Shown one piece after another: positions 1 to 11,400 of a stretch of DNA of 64,000 nucleotides. The translations under genes and the position numbers were made by a program. The notes beneath the pieces were generated by a model that did no database searches, was not told where the DNA came from, and saw nothing but the letters and a program-made list of their open reading frames with translations. The DNA comes from Odontocerum albicorne. Taxonomy: Eukaryota > Arthropoda > Insecta > Trichoptera > Odontoceridae. The DNA lies in NCBI GenBank assembly GCA_949825065.1, contig OX463844.1, forward strand, positions 26,879,056 to 26,943,055, in the 5' to 3' direction. The number at the start of each line of letters is the position of its first letter. Within the stretch, counting starts at the first letter, position 1.

Positions 1-416
1 GTTGTAAGTATTTTTTAATGTAGCAATGTAAATTTTGATTCACTTAATAAGTGAATTAAGAATCAATTAACCGCCAGTATTTTTGACAGCTTCAAATTCG
101 ATTTTCTGTTTTGCAATCCGCTATAAAATTTCTCTTTAATTTAAGTCGTCTTTGAGGTAAAACTCGAACACGATATATCACAGACTTGATGCTCTGATTT
201 CTCATTATACTTAAAATCTGCAATAAATACTCGATAATGTTACCTAGAAACACTTTGTCTTTGACTTAATATTGCCAAGACTAAGTTATATCCAACGACA
301 ACCTTCAACTGAACATCAATGGAAAAATACAGCTCATAAACTCAACACAGCACTTTAGTTACTTGCGTTGCATTATGAATGCCAAAACAAACATAGATGA
401 CAAGATTCAAAATACA

Positions 417-457
417 CGAAGAGCCCAAAACACTTCACGGGTATTTTGGGCTCTTCG
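417..457. repeat. 14-bp perfect inverted repeat (hairpin)
   Basis: The arm CGAAGAGCCCAAAA (417-430) pairs perfectly with 444-457 across a 13-base loop. The segment CTTCACGGGTA in the loop is nearly repeated just after the right arm (CTTCGCGGGTGA), so a short duplication may have created the fold. No terminator or other role can be assigned. Confidence 0.7.
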
Positions 458-770
458 CGGGTGAGTAATAATCAATATCTTACACTTCAAACCAAAACAA
501 GAATCTATAAAAATGTAATCTGATACATAAATAGTAATCATGGGTTCCCACCATGAGAAATAATGAAGATTCAATGGTGCCATAAATTTTATTATGGATC
601 AATGAAGTTTTAAGCAGAGCAAACAATTATATTATCTAAATTCTAATGTCACGCGCTCGTCTGAGCTGGCCTGGACATGAAGCTCGAATGCATGATACTA
701 GATTGCCAAGATTTTTTTTTATGAGCTGACGAAGAGTAATGTACTGCATGACACGCTCAAAAACAACTAA

Positions 771-992
771 AAGCATACAGCAGGAGATCAAGCGAATGGC
801 ATAGAACAATTGCGAGTTATGGATGACATAATGTTAAAAGAGGTTGCAGACAAACAACATGAACAGAAGCTCCGTGTCTTATATGCAACAAGAAGTGCCT
901 ATCACAAATTAGCTTACATAGTCAACTTCAATGACACTTTTTACAAATACCTCACTCCTTTGAGAAAACTCGTCACGGGTAATGGGCATTGA
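771..992 (+). other. Open frame of unknown nature, 74 codons
   Basis: The frame is open from just after a TAA at 768-770 to a TGA at 990-992. Its first ATG is at 819. The product is hydrophilic at the front (KEVADKQHEQKLRVLYATR) and aromatic-rich later. I do not recognise it. It could be a piece of an exon or of a mobile element, or chance. There is no splice-site or promoter support. Confidence 0.15.
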
Positions 993-1089
993 TTCGTTTT
1001 TTTGTTATTATAATGGCATTAAATTAGGGCTTGGGAAATAAATTAAATAGATTAATGGAGTTTGTTTAATTTAATTTAATTTATTTATA

Positions 1090-2025
1090 CTATGCGTATC
1101 CAGAAAGTAAGTGTACTGAGGCTCTCAAGACCGGATGGATTTTATTTTCGACATGTTGGCTACACTTCCGTGTAGCCGGACCCTTCTCCTCCGCAACGAG
1201 ACCGGTTCAAGGTCAGTACGTTGAGAAGTGTCGACGCGACAACACGTTTCGTGAAAAATGTAAATCCAATCTCCCGCCAAGTGCGAAATACGCGGCGTCA
1301 TCCGTTATCTCGTTTGGAAGGGAAAACCTCCGGTTTAGGTTTATAATGAGGTGAAAACTGCATATGGTGATAAAGCTATGAATCGTACGAGTGTGTACAA
1401 GTGGTGTCGCGAGTTTAAAAACGGTCACGTCACACCTCTTCACCCTCCGCCAAAAAGTTCAAAACCACAATTTCAGCCAAGAAAATCATGGCGTCTGTGT
1501 TTTGGGACTGTCAAGGCATAATTTTAATTCAATATATGCCTCAAGGGGAGACCATCAACTCTGCAAGATACTGTGAGACCCTAAAAAAATTGCGGAGGGT
1601 GATTCAGAACAAGAGGAGAGGCATGCTGACAAAGGGAGTCTGCCTGCTGCACGACAATGCCAGACCACACACGGCCAACGCCACGAAGGAACTGCTCGCC
1701 TCGTTTAAATGGGATGTCCTGAACCATCCCGCGCATTCCCCTGACCTAGCACCGTCAGATTGTGCACATGGGTGGAAAAAGGTTTTCAACCGACGAGGAG
1801 GTAAAGGAGGAGGTGGAGAAGTGGACGGAGGGTTTGGCGGGAAACTACTTCGAGGAAGGCATCAAAAAGTTGATACCCCGCTTCACCACCTGCATTGAGA
1901 GGAATGGCGACTGTGTCGAAAAATAGTTTACATATGTACTACGGTAACCACGTAATTTTTTTGTTTAAATAAAATAAATTGTAACCTACAAAAATTCAGT
2001 ACACTTACTTTCTGGATATGCCTCG
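1090..2025 (+). mobile_element. Mariner DNA transposon, copy 1 (internally deleted)
   Basis: A 936-bp element flanked by TA dinucleotides (1088-1089 and 2026-2027), the target duplication of the Tc1/mariner superfamily. The terminal inverted repeats share ATCCAGAAAGTAAGTGTACT and are closely matched outside it. An autonomous mariner is about 1.3 kb, so roughly a third is missing. Copy 2 at 5352-6306 belongs to the same family. The flanks resemble the uninterrupted dispersed repeat at 28560-28690, which suggests this copy jumped into an older repeat. Confidence 0.92.
1256..1926 (+). pseudogene. Mariner transposase remnant, copy 1
   Basis: Mariner transposases bind the terminal repeats through N-terminal helix-turn-helix domains and cut with a DD34D catalytic triad. 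The N-terminal part is visible (AKCEIRGVIRYLVWKGK, then MNRTSVYKWCREFKNG), with a TAG stop at about 1337 where copy 2 has GAG. A deletion at about 1424 removes the second DNA-binding half and the first catalytic Asp region. Coding resumes with KKIMASVFWDCQG and continues through LHDNARPHTA and SPDLAPSD. The last two Asp are separated by 34 residues, the mariner spacing. A further deletion after SPDLAPSD (about 1760) shifts the frame of the C-terminus. The product cannot be active. Confidence 0.88.
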
Positions 2026-2029
2026 TATA

Positions 2030-2165
2030 TAGCAAAAAATCTTATGAATACATAATTTGTGACAAAACAACAGGTAATTGAATATGGAGACACACTTTTA
2101 ATGGATCTGGGTTTGTTACCGTTCACTCGTCGTGTCCGGACTCGTAGTAAAAATTATCTAAGGAC
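2030..2165. repeat. Dispersed repeat, shared with 28560-28690
   Basis: About 130 bp are similar to 28560-28690, for example GGACACACA followed by TTTTAATG, then GGRTTTGTT and GTCGTGT. Identity by eye is roughly three quarters. The similarity starts at the right edge of mariner copy 1 and appears to resume on its left side, though there it is only low-complexity sequence. Family unknown. Confidence 0.5.
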
Positions 2166-2169
2166 ATAT

Positions 2170-3335
2170 GGTATAACATGGAAAAGTATATTCATATTTC
2201 TTTTTTTACGATTTTTGATAACATAATACTTCGTTGCATACTCTTATCAACTCGATTGACAGTGACATTCAATTACATATGAATATCAAATCTCTCACAC
2301 TGTATCACTCCAAACAGACCAAAAGGTTCATCCCATAATGTGCCATACATAATCATTAAAAGCACACCACAATCAAGAGTTCACACAAACCTTTGTTACA
2401 AGTTATTCCTCTTGCAAACCCAAGTATTCAAATTCCTGTCCCAATAATAACCACGCTCCGATCAACTGCTTAAATTTTGCCCCCCTTTTGCCTTTATTAA
2501 ATTCAGTACCTCATTGTATGTCATGGGAGCCAAATAAACTTATTGCCTTTGGCAAAAGATGTTCTTACTCTAGGCATCGTGAACATTTGATCAAGTCATT
2601 TTTGTAGAAGAGACAGAAATATTAATAACGTTTTATAATGAAATAATCAGTGATAAAAATATTCAAATCGTTTAAAGGACTTGAATAAAATATGTTTCTG
2701 TTCTAAATGATTAAGTCAAAACGAGAATTATTTACCATGCTGCGGTACAATACAATACAATTTATATGAAGAATAACTAAGTGGGTAAGTAACCCAGATT
2801 TGAGCGGAGTTTATTTATATTTGAATTACAAACAAGGAATGATGTTGTGCCGGAGACAATACATGATTTAATTATGCAAACAAAATTGTTCACCATGAAA
2901 CTAAGGCAAGATTTCTATCTCGGATCGGACTTGTGCTAAGAATTCCTACGCAGTTCACTCACAACAACGACATCTGAAATAATTTCCTTATCTGAGCGCG
3001 TTTCGAATAAAATTTGCGAATTCTATCTACCAATTTTATTAGTATTCATTGTATGCAAATCTTTGATTGTGCATTGCATAGTAAAATATTGAATAATGCA
3101 AAGACAATAAATTTCCAATTCAGTAATTAAACTTGACTGAACCACAGGTTTATTTTAGAGAATCGCAATAAAAGAAGCACATCAATTAATAAATTTTAAA
3201 TTTAAATGAACACATGATTCCATCATATGGTACATATAAACAACCCTTTTCAAGATGCATAGAAGATTTATGTTTGTTTTTTATTCAAAAGAGCCTGATA
3301 ACAGTAGCCTCCATAAAAGAGAAAAAAAATCATGC
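2170..3335. other. AT-rich DNA, nothing recognised
   Basis: No coding-like frame and no repeat family I can identify. A C-rich run (TTTTGCCCCCCTTTTGCC) near 2475 stands out in composition only. Confidence 0.4.
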
Positions 3336-3337
3336 AG

Positions 3338-3428
3338 GTGTGCTCCGATCGTCTCACTTCGTTCTGCCATCGAATCCCATACAGCGATGTCTAGTGAGTT
3401 TGCTGGTGTGCAACGGCTCACTCGTGGA
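3338..3428 (+). repeat. SINE-2 tail fragment
   Basis: About 90 bp match the 3' part of the repeat at 23318-23408: both run from GGTGTG, through GATCGTCTCA, to the shared TGTGCAACGGCTCA. No tRNA-like head is present, so this is a 5'-truncated copy. Confidence 0.5.
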
Positions 3429-3433
3429 TTCAT

Positions 3434-3555
3434 TGTAGCAATCTTTCTAACCAACCAGAAATATGTTAAGAGGTCTTAAGTGAAAACCAGGCGAGAATAT
3501 TTGAAAAAAATATGGGATCTTACGGGAATCGAACGTGCAACCATGACTTGTAAAT
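3434..3555 (-). mobile_element. SINE-1 copy (partial)
   Basis: Read on the minus strand it has a B-box-like GTTCGATTCCCG, a TTTTCACTTAAGACCTCTT body and the TTTCTGGTTGGTTAGAAAG motif of the family. The A-box side of the head is lost or diverged. Confidence 0.65.
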
Positions 3556-3799
3556 AATTTAATAAATTGATTATTAGACCTGTGACCAGGAGTTGCAGAA
3601 GATACTTGGAAGTCAAAAAAAGAAGAAGGAATTCCGTTCTTTGTCTCTTACCTTAGAACACCAATAGCGTAAATGCTAACCAATTTACTTGATCGATCAT
3701 TTGCGGATGACTAAAGAATCATCAAAAAGTGTAGGAATTTAAGAGCCTGGCTGCTTGGATGACCCATGCAAAGAATGTCAGACAGTATGCCGATAAACC

Positions 3800-3975
3800 T
3801 ACAGATACTGAGAATAAAAGAGATTGATGTCAAAAAGCGCAAGATCGTCAGGAGTGGACGGCATCACCATGGAAGCTACAACTCTTCAGGAGTTATTAAT
3901 TAGTTAAAGTAGAGAATTATTTTTCATCATAAACAAGTGTCTTCACAATATGCTATTAAGACACAAAATATGTGT
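3800..3975 (+). mobile_element. LINE reverse-transcriptase scrap
   Basis: One frame reads SSGVDGITMEA, the conserved 'A/S-G-x-D-G-I' finger motif of non-LTR reverse transcriptases. After a stop and frameshift, the next frame reads FFIINKCLHNMLLR, which matches the following helix. Strongly decayed. It cannot be assigned to one of the LINE families defined here because the regions do not overlap. Confidence 0.6.
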
Positions 3976-3979
3976 TTTT

Positions 3980-4640
3980 TATTTCAATAAAAGGTAATAT
4001 TCATTCAAACATAACGCTGGGCTGTTTCTGGTGAATTTTTAAATATCTTTTTAGTTTACAATATAATTTATACTTCCGCTATTTAAATTGAAATGCCAAA
4101 TTTAATATTTCATTCACCATTAAATTTAATTTTCATTTTTTTTTCTTATTTTCTAACTTTTTTATAAACAAAATATTTTTTTGTGTCGTCACATTGTGAC
4201 GAAGTTAATTTAAAAAATTCATCTATACCGACATTGATTCACTACTGACAGCTCATTTCACATAAAACAATAAATGGAAACAATTAGTGATTTCGGACAC
4301 GTTGAGTAGATAAAGCAGCCTCAATTTTATGATAAGCGTTCAAGTTAGTTTGTTAATATTCCTACAACATCCTTATGCACCATTTATTCATTCTGAAACA
4401 TGTTTTTGGAATACCTTAAATGCCAAAGTTTCTTTTGATCGCTGCTTTAAAGTTTTTAAATTTTTTAGGCACTGCGAAACAATTTAAATTTGAGTATTTT
4501 GATTAAAAGTATTTTTAATAATCATTATGTTTTTCTTAGTGGTAAAAAGTTTTATTGGTGGCAAATTATATTTAAATTATAAATTTGTAAGTTTTTTGAA
4601 AACTGATTAATACCACTAGAAATCCATTAACATTGTTTTA
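3980..4640. other. AT-rich DNA, nothing recognised
   Basis: Low-complexity A/T runs without coding or repeat signals that I can identify. Confidence 0.4.
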
Positions 4641-4840
4641 TATTATATTACACTTCCGCTGTATACAGTATAAGCTGGTAGATTTAATTTTATGTGGTAA
4701 TCTCTTCCGACCAACCACAAATATGTAAAAGAGACTGGGAGGGAAAAACTAGACTGGAAAACGAGTAACAACGAGGTTCAAAATCCACAATTCCTGGGCT
4801 GGAAGACAGACGTCTTATCAACTAAGCCATGAAAATCGTC
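4641..4840 (-). mobile_element. SINE-1 copy, near full length
   Basis: On the minus strand it has a tRNA-like head (CATGGCTTAGTTGATAAGACG, then CTTCCAGCCCAGG), the central AGTTTTTCCCTCCCAGT region and the 3' end TATACAGCGGAAGTGTAATA. The first 20 or so head bases are duplicated just beyond it (AACTAAGCCATGAAAATCGT versus AACCAAGCCACGAAATCGT at about 4843-4862). Confidence 0.75.
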
Positions 4841-4865
4841 TATTGATTCCCCAACCAAGCCACGA

Positions 4866-5349
4866 AATCGTCATTGAACAGACAGATCTACTCGAGATTT
4901 CTTAAAAGTGAGTACAAAAGACAATTAAAAAATCCGTATGTTTTAAAATGATCAGTTGTCTGGTCCTCTCGATAAAGACAAATATTTGCTTATTGCGAGG
5001 AAAGTTTCACAATTGTTATTGAAGTTGTAGTATGTTTATATGTATTATTGACTGAATGTAAACAGACTTTCATACTTTTAGAAGAAGAATCATTTATCAT
5101 CAATATCTAGTAGCCAGTCTATTTTAAATCCCTTCCCATTAATTATACTCGTATGTTGCGGGTTTTGAGAATAAATATCTGCAGAATTAAAGTAGGGATA
5201 TTGAAAAATAGTTAAATTAAAAATTTGAAAGCATTTCATGAAACGTAAGTCCTTTAATTAATTCAAGGAAAAATCAATGATTTATATTATACCGAAGTAA
5301 TCATTTCTTAGCCTATAAGAAATTGTAATAGAATAAAAAAATATTAAAG
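4866..5349. other. AT-rich DNA, nothing recognised
   Basis: No gene or known repeat. It contains one copy of the recurrent 8-mer TACTCGTA (5146-5153). Confidence 0.4.
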
Positions 5350-5351
5350 TA

Positions 5352-6306
5352 CTAGGTAAGCCCAGAAAGAAAGTGTACTGAATTTTTGTAGGTTACAATT
5401 TTTTTTATTTAAACAAAAAAATTACGTGGTTACCGTAGTACATATGTAAGCTATTTTTCGACATAGTCGTTATTTCTCTCAATGCAGGTGGTGAAGCGGG
5501 GTATCAAATTTTTGATGCCTTCCTCGAAGTAGTTTCCCGCCAACCCCTCCGTCCACTTCTCCACCTCCTCCTTTACCTCCTTGTAGGTTAAAAACCTTTT
5601 TCCACCCATGTGCAGCTTCAGGGAGGTAAAGAGATAGTAATCTGAAGGTGCTAGGTCAGGGGAATGAGCGGGATGGTTCAGGACATCCCATTTAAACGAG
5701 GCGAGCAGTTTCTTCGTGGCGTTGGCCGTGTGTGGTCTGGTATTGTCGTGCAGCAGGCAGACTCCCTTTGTCAGCATGCCTCTCCTCTTGTTCTGAATCG
5801 CCCTCCGCAATTTTTTTAGGGTCTCACAGTATCTTGCAGAGTTGATGGTCTCCCCTTGAGGCATATATTCAATTAAAATTATGCCTTGACAGTCCCAAAA
5901 CAATTTCGTCAATTTCGTCAGTCACAATTGAAGGTCTTCCGCTCCTCTGATCATCATGCACAGACGTACGACCGTTTTTAAACTCGCGACACCACTTGTA
6001 CACACTCGTACGATTCATAGCTTTATCACCATATGCAGTTTTCACCTCATTATAAACCTCAACCGGAGGTTTTTCCTTCCAAACGAGATAACGGATGACA
6101 CCGCGTATTTCGCACTTGGCGGGAGATTGGATTTACATTTTTCACGAAACGTGTTGTCGCGTCGACACTTCTCAACGTACTGACCTCGAACCGGTCTCGT
6201 TGCGGAGGGGAAGGGTCAGGCTACACGGAAGTGTAGCCAACATGTCGAAAATAAAATCCATCCGGTCGTGAGAGCCTCAGTACACTTACTTTCTGGACTT
6301 ACCTCG
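5352..6306 (-). mobile_element. Mariner DNA transposon, copy 2 (internally deleted)
   Basis: A 955-bp element with TA on both sides (5350-5351 and 6307-6308) and terminal repeats of the same family as copy 1 (CCAGAAAG, then AAGTGTACTGA). Its coding strand is minus. It retains the complete C-terminal half of the transposase and most of the N-terminal half but lacks the middle, so it is non-autonomous. It differs from copy 1 in its deletion points, so the two are independent deletion derivatives. Confidence 0.92.
5451..6150 (-). pseudogene. Mariner transposase remnant, copy 2
   Basis: The open C-terminal part (153 codons, 5451-5912) runs from KLFWDCQGIILIEYMPQG through LLHDNTRPHTA, SPDLAPSDYYLF and GKRFLTYKEV to the end of the protein. 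The last two catalytic Asp are 34 residues apart (DD34D). Upstream, in another frame, the N-terminal half runs from AKCEIRGVIRY through WCREFKNGRTSVHDD to RSGRPSIVTDEI. A deletion with frameshift at about 5905-5912 joins the two, removing the segment that carries the first catalytic Asp (the TGDE region of the family). It retains VEVYNE where copy 1 has a stop. Inactive, but the better preserved of the two. Confidence 0.9.
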
Positions 6307-6308
6307 TA

Positions 6309-7916
6309 GATTAAAAAAAATCAATGAGACTTCATTATTTGTCAAGTTACTTCTTAGAAGTATGAAATAAAATTTGTTTGATTTTTAAGTTAAGGGTTAG
6401 TCAGGTAGATGGGATTGAAATATAAAAAAAATATTCATGTTTTAAAACTTATTTTATTAAACAAAAAATTTATTAAAACAAGTTATAAAATTCCTAAAAA
6501 CATTACTTACATTTGGTAGATAGTTTGAGTAATTAAAATTTAATCATGTTTTTATTAATCCTTTTTATTGATAGTATGCAATTCATAAATAATTTAAGAC
6601 AAGAATTATTATTTTATCAAAATGAAATTAATCAATGAATTTTACGAATCAAAATAAAAGTTGATGATATAAAATAGAAGTGTTATATTTTTGTTGCATA
6701 CAGTACAGCCCAATAAGCATAAAGCAAAGATTTGTTTTCCATCCATCGAAGTGTGAAAAATTCAAATATGCTTTTTTATCTTGGATTATATATAGAATCA
6801 AACCCAAAAATTTTACGTGAAATATGTCAACGAAGATCCCTAAATAATAATTAACAAATAAAAATATATTTATGTAAAAATATATTTATATTTGAGCACT
6901 TATATGTCCCGTTCAACGACTAAGATCTACTTTAGAAAAATATATTATTAAAGTAACCGACTAAGGAACCACCATTGTTTCAGAATATTACATTTTCCCA
7001 TTACTTAAATTTAAAAATCATGAAAATTAACAAATTGTCTTAGAAAAAGTACCCAAGAACTAAAATTTATAAAATATTTTAAAGTTGTGACTTTATTTTT
7101 TTGCAAAAATTTGTTGAAAATCTAAAGTGAACTTTAGGCCTCATCCGAATTGTTAAATGTTTTCAGATCTTTACGGACATTGAAAATAAAAACACTTAAA
7201 TGTTTTTTACTGGCCGTGAACTCCCCTTTAGACTATAATAAATAAATTAAATATTTTCATAAAAATGTTATATGTACATATCACAATAGTATAAGAGGAA
7301 GGTTTTATTTTCTTTTTAACATTTAATCTAAGCTTAATTTTTTTTGTAACACAAAAACCTTATCAACACAGTAAAATAATTTTTAATTTATTTCATTGTT
7401 ACTTTTTGTGTACATAAATTAAAACAATCAAATTTAACTTTTTTGTATGGCAGTGAAATCGATAAATGAGTTTTGTGTATTCAGATCTAGAATATTTTTA
7501 GAACATAGAAAAAAAACATTTTTGGCACTCCAAAATGCATGATCAAATCAGAATAATGTTGAGTAGTTACAAAAATAAAACCAGTTACTAAAATCATCTC
7601 AGAGAGTTGACTGAAGAATACTAAACGTTTATAAAATGTATTTAAAATTCGTCGTTTCTTAACAGGGAACAGTTATTTTATATTCATATATTTTTGTTTA
7701 TTGCGTAAAATTGTAATAAAAAATTTATATCTGAATAATAATAAAGTGTTTGTTTATAAAAAAAATTACTTTTTGTATTAAATTTTTAATTAAAAACAAT
7801 TAATATTTTTTTTCAATGTATTTTACAAGGGAATCTAATCAAATGTCACAAATTAAAATGATTCTGTGTACTGTTATTTTATGCATTGATATACGATTTT
7901 TTTCATTGGCTCGAGC
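6309..7916 (-). other. Downstream flank and 3' UTR region of the desaturase
   Basis: Very AT-rich sequence follows the desaturase stop codon on the minus strand. Several AATAAA-like signals occur on that strand (for example 7697-7702), so a 3' UTR probably ends somewhere in the first few hundred bases, but none can be preferred. No other gene or repeat is seen. Confidence 0.4.
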
Positions 7917-8421
7917 TTAGTCATCTTTTGGGTTGATTCTGGTTGCATATTCAACTTCTTCTTTGGGTTGGTCTTTATCACCCCAGCCCCAGAGATTGTG
8001 TGATCCATCGCCAGTTCTCTCCACTCTCTTCTGAATAAGAACATTTGAAGCAGTCTTTAGATCATAAGCCCATCCAATCAATGCCATGAAATCAATAAAT
8101 GCCTTCGTGACGTTGGTTGTATAGTTTCCAAGTTCTGAAGTCTTGTAGTCCCATGGGAATGTGTGGTGGTAGTTGTGGAATCCTTCTCCAAGGACGACAT
8201 GTGCAACGCTAATATTTTCAACTGGACTGATGTGCTTGTCATAAGGTTTGTTCCCAATTTTGTGAGCTACACTGTTTACCAACCATGTAGCATTGAGGAC
8301 CCATGTGTAGCGGAACATGGTCGAGACAAACCAAGCATTATGGAAGGATTCCCCCCAGAAGTACATCGGTACGACGGTGGGCATAAAAAAGCATAGAAGT
8401 GGCATCAATATAAAATAATAT
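7917..8421 (-). CDS. Desaturase coding exon 4 (histidine box 3, stop)
   Basis: The acceptor TTTCCAG is at 8422. The exon contains two membrane segments, [14 protein letters not shown], box 3 (HNYHH) and a hydrophilic tail ending RINPKDD before TAA (7919-7917). The reading frame at 8163-8396 on the other strand is only its shadow. Confidence 0.95.
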
Positions 8422-11400
8422 CTGGAAATGAAGAAAACAAACTATTTTAAAGTACATATTTATAGCATATGAAAGACACGGCTTTTCTATCAATAAACTA
8501 AACTTTATATATTTATTTTATAATATTTTTAAAATGTCAATAATATTGGGTTCAAATCCCGAGTAACAGCGCCTTTGAGGAGTTTGATCTCTAAACAGCG
8601 CTATATGAATTGTCCTTTCTTGTTTATTATATTTATTATACAATTTAGCGTTATTTTTAAAACTAGAAACTAACGATATTCGAAATAAAATAATCTAATA
8701 TATATTTTTTTATTTTTTTCACTTGTGATATATTATATTGTATATGGAATACAACCATTATTAATGTCAGAGAACAAAACTTTCAGTGAGTGTCTCTCAT
8801 GTTTATTTACATATTGGAAAATACATTTTATTCATTAAAAATAACAATGTTGGTCAAATTGAGAAATTAATTCCATTAAAAACATTATCTTCATTTTTTA
8901 AATTTATATAGCTTTGCGAAGGAGAGGTCTAATATTTTTAATAATACAACAAAAAAAACGGAATGAAAAGGAGAGTTAATATCAGATTTTCAATTTTAAA
9001 GCAGAAAAAAATAAAAACTCAAATTACGAGAATCATAGGATTTTTTATGAAATTTGACTTTATTTCTGAAATATATTCAAACATATGTATGTTACTTGTA
9101 CACGAACAAATGAAATATTTAAATAATAATTTATTCACTAAAAATCTTAAAATTTTTTATCTAACAGATTTGTAACTGATTTTATTTTATTTTAATGGCT
9201 ATCACACAAATTAGGGTATTCCCAACTAGTGACCAATGATAAGTTGATTTGTATTCATTGAAAATACGTGTTTAAATAAACGAAGTGCTATAAATATTAG
9301 TAATAATACCAAATTTATCAAATTAACTTCTTTTTCTCTATAAATGGAGAGAAAGAAGTTTGTAATTAGCGTTTTTACATTTGGTTTGCATGGGGTTATT
9401 CGTCAAAAGTAGATATTCAAAAGTATATAATCCAACACTAATTTTGCATAATATGCTACACAAAGAATAAAATAAAATAATTTTGCATCGATTTCAATAT
9501 ATCCAAAATAAAACATGTGACATTTGAGATCAAATTGATAATTTCTTCTTTGTTCATTCTTTATGGCCTTAGATTCTGCATTTTCAATCATTCTTTTAGT
9601 CAAGAATTTTTTTTTATTTAAGTTCTGCAGTAGAAAATTGATTATATTCATATCTGAAGCTAATCTTACAGATTTTTAAGACAGATTCAATCTTCATAAT
9701 TTTACAGTCACTTATTATATTTTGGTCAAAAAACAAAATTTTATAAAATATAATTTAATAAGCGTTGAAATTGGCCTCGTCAACAGCTCCAGAAAACTTT
9801 ACGATAACCTATATTATCACTAATGGATTTGCTTAACTAAAACTTGACTAAAGTAATTATCTTATAAGTTTGAAAATTAACACTTTGGTTTATTAGTTTG
9901 TGAATTCAAAAGAAAACAATTTTAATTTAAAAGATAATTGTCCGATGTTTTTGGTAAACGTTTAACTTTCTTCTGAATTTTCTAAAATTTGCAGTTTTAA
10001 AGAAAAATGATAGGTTATTTTTTTATTTATAAACAAGTTTTTTTTCCTTTTAAGGAACATTTTGATCTAAATACACCTTTTTATTACTATTAATTGAATC
10101 GCTTAAATAAATAACCGTGCGGGTGAAATCACATGTTCAATGAAAAATTTATCCCTATTTTCTAATATTTATTTTGTTATTTTTGGTTTGGTGTTTGCAC
10201 CATACAGTTAAAAAAATTGCCGGGTAGTTAATTTATAATTTTTTTTTTAAAAACATGCGACAATCAGCATGTTTTGGAAATGTATTATTCTTTCATAATG
10301 AAAATATATTTCATGAATGTCATATCATAAAGAAATTATAGAGGGCTGCAAATAATATTAATTTTACAAAAGCCGCTCCGAAATGTATAAGTTTTTTAAA
10401 ACTTGATATTTTAAAATTGTGAAGAAGGTCCCAAAAATACTTTTTTTATAAATTTCTGAGGTTTTTCTTGGGGACATAATGGAATCAATAGCTACGAAGT
10501 ATAATTATAAAATATGCATATCATTGACGGGTGAATTCTAATAGGTTTTATGACTTGTATTAATCAACACAATTCAAGTTTTAACCTGACTTTTAAAAAA
10601 AACGTATTCAAACATACTTTGTGAAAACCAAACTAGAACCCTTTAAAGCAAAACAATCACGAGAATCGTGTTAAAAAATCATTGGTTAGCCATCATATAA
10701 TTAAAAACAATCGCAAGCATCAAAACTTGCAATCACGAAAGTCGTCATAATATTTTCAGCATACTAAAATTTGGAAGGAATTAATGTGTATTTAAGACAT
10801 TTATTGTAAGGGGTGTTTATCAAATTTAGAAAACAATGTTAAAGAATATCTTTGAATAAAACCAACACATAAATTGATGTGTGTTAACAACAATACTCGT
10901 AATTTATTTCACAAGGTCTGTACTGTAGCTAGTTTTTATTTCATTTACCTTAGTTTTTCTTTCTTGATTTTCAAATGGTCATTACAAAGTTTGATTTTCT
11001 CTCTAAGATTATTTCTATGTTTATTTTAAACTCATTCGTTTTTTTTTTAATTTTCTATACACAATATTGGTATGAGTAAAAACAAAAAAAAACTCACTTC
11101 TTCTGGAACTTGAGAACAGCATCGTTTTTTAAGTCGCTGTTGTCAATGGTGTGGCCCTTGGCTTTGATTTCTGGATGCTTCTTGCAGAGAAGCCATCCAA
11201 CATGAGAAAAGAATAAACCTCTAGTAGCATTGTGAGGGTCTGCATCAGTTTCGCTGTATTTGTGATGCATCCTGTGATCTCGTGCCCAATCTATAGCCGC
11301 TTCCTAGAAATAGATATTTACAAACATGATATCCTTAATGATCAAATGAATTCTACGGAATTTTACTCGAATGATTAAAATTTCTTCCACGTCAGCTATA

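Larger units (their letters stand above)
1..1087. other. AT-rich DNA with no recognised gene
   Basis: No gene, RNA or known repeat is recognisable apart from the hairpin at 417-457 and an open frame at 771-992. The last 80 bases are a TTTAATT-type low-complexity run that forms the left flank of the first mariner. Confidence 0.5.
8422..11097 (-). other. Desaturase intron 3
   Basis: 2,676 bp of very AT-rich intron. It contains a small dispersed repeat at 8560-8640 and a hairpin at 9325-9360. No other recognisable element. The short open frames at 8963-9175 and 9403-9651 look like chance. Confidence 0.6.

Noticed and set aside
1213..1443. 76-codon minus-strand frame, with a twin at 5956-6183
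   Set aside because: Both are antisense to the transposase N-terminus. They recur only because the two mariners are related, which first made them look like a conserved gene.
1604..1789. 61-codon minus-strand frame in mariner copy 1
   Set aside because: Antisense shadow of the transposase.
8163..8396. 77-codon plus-strand open frame
   Set aside because: It lies exactly opposite desaturase exon 4 and has no independent support; it is a shadow of the real coding strand.
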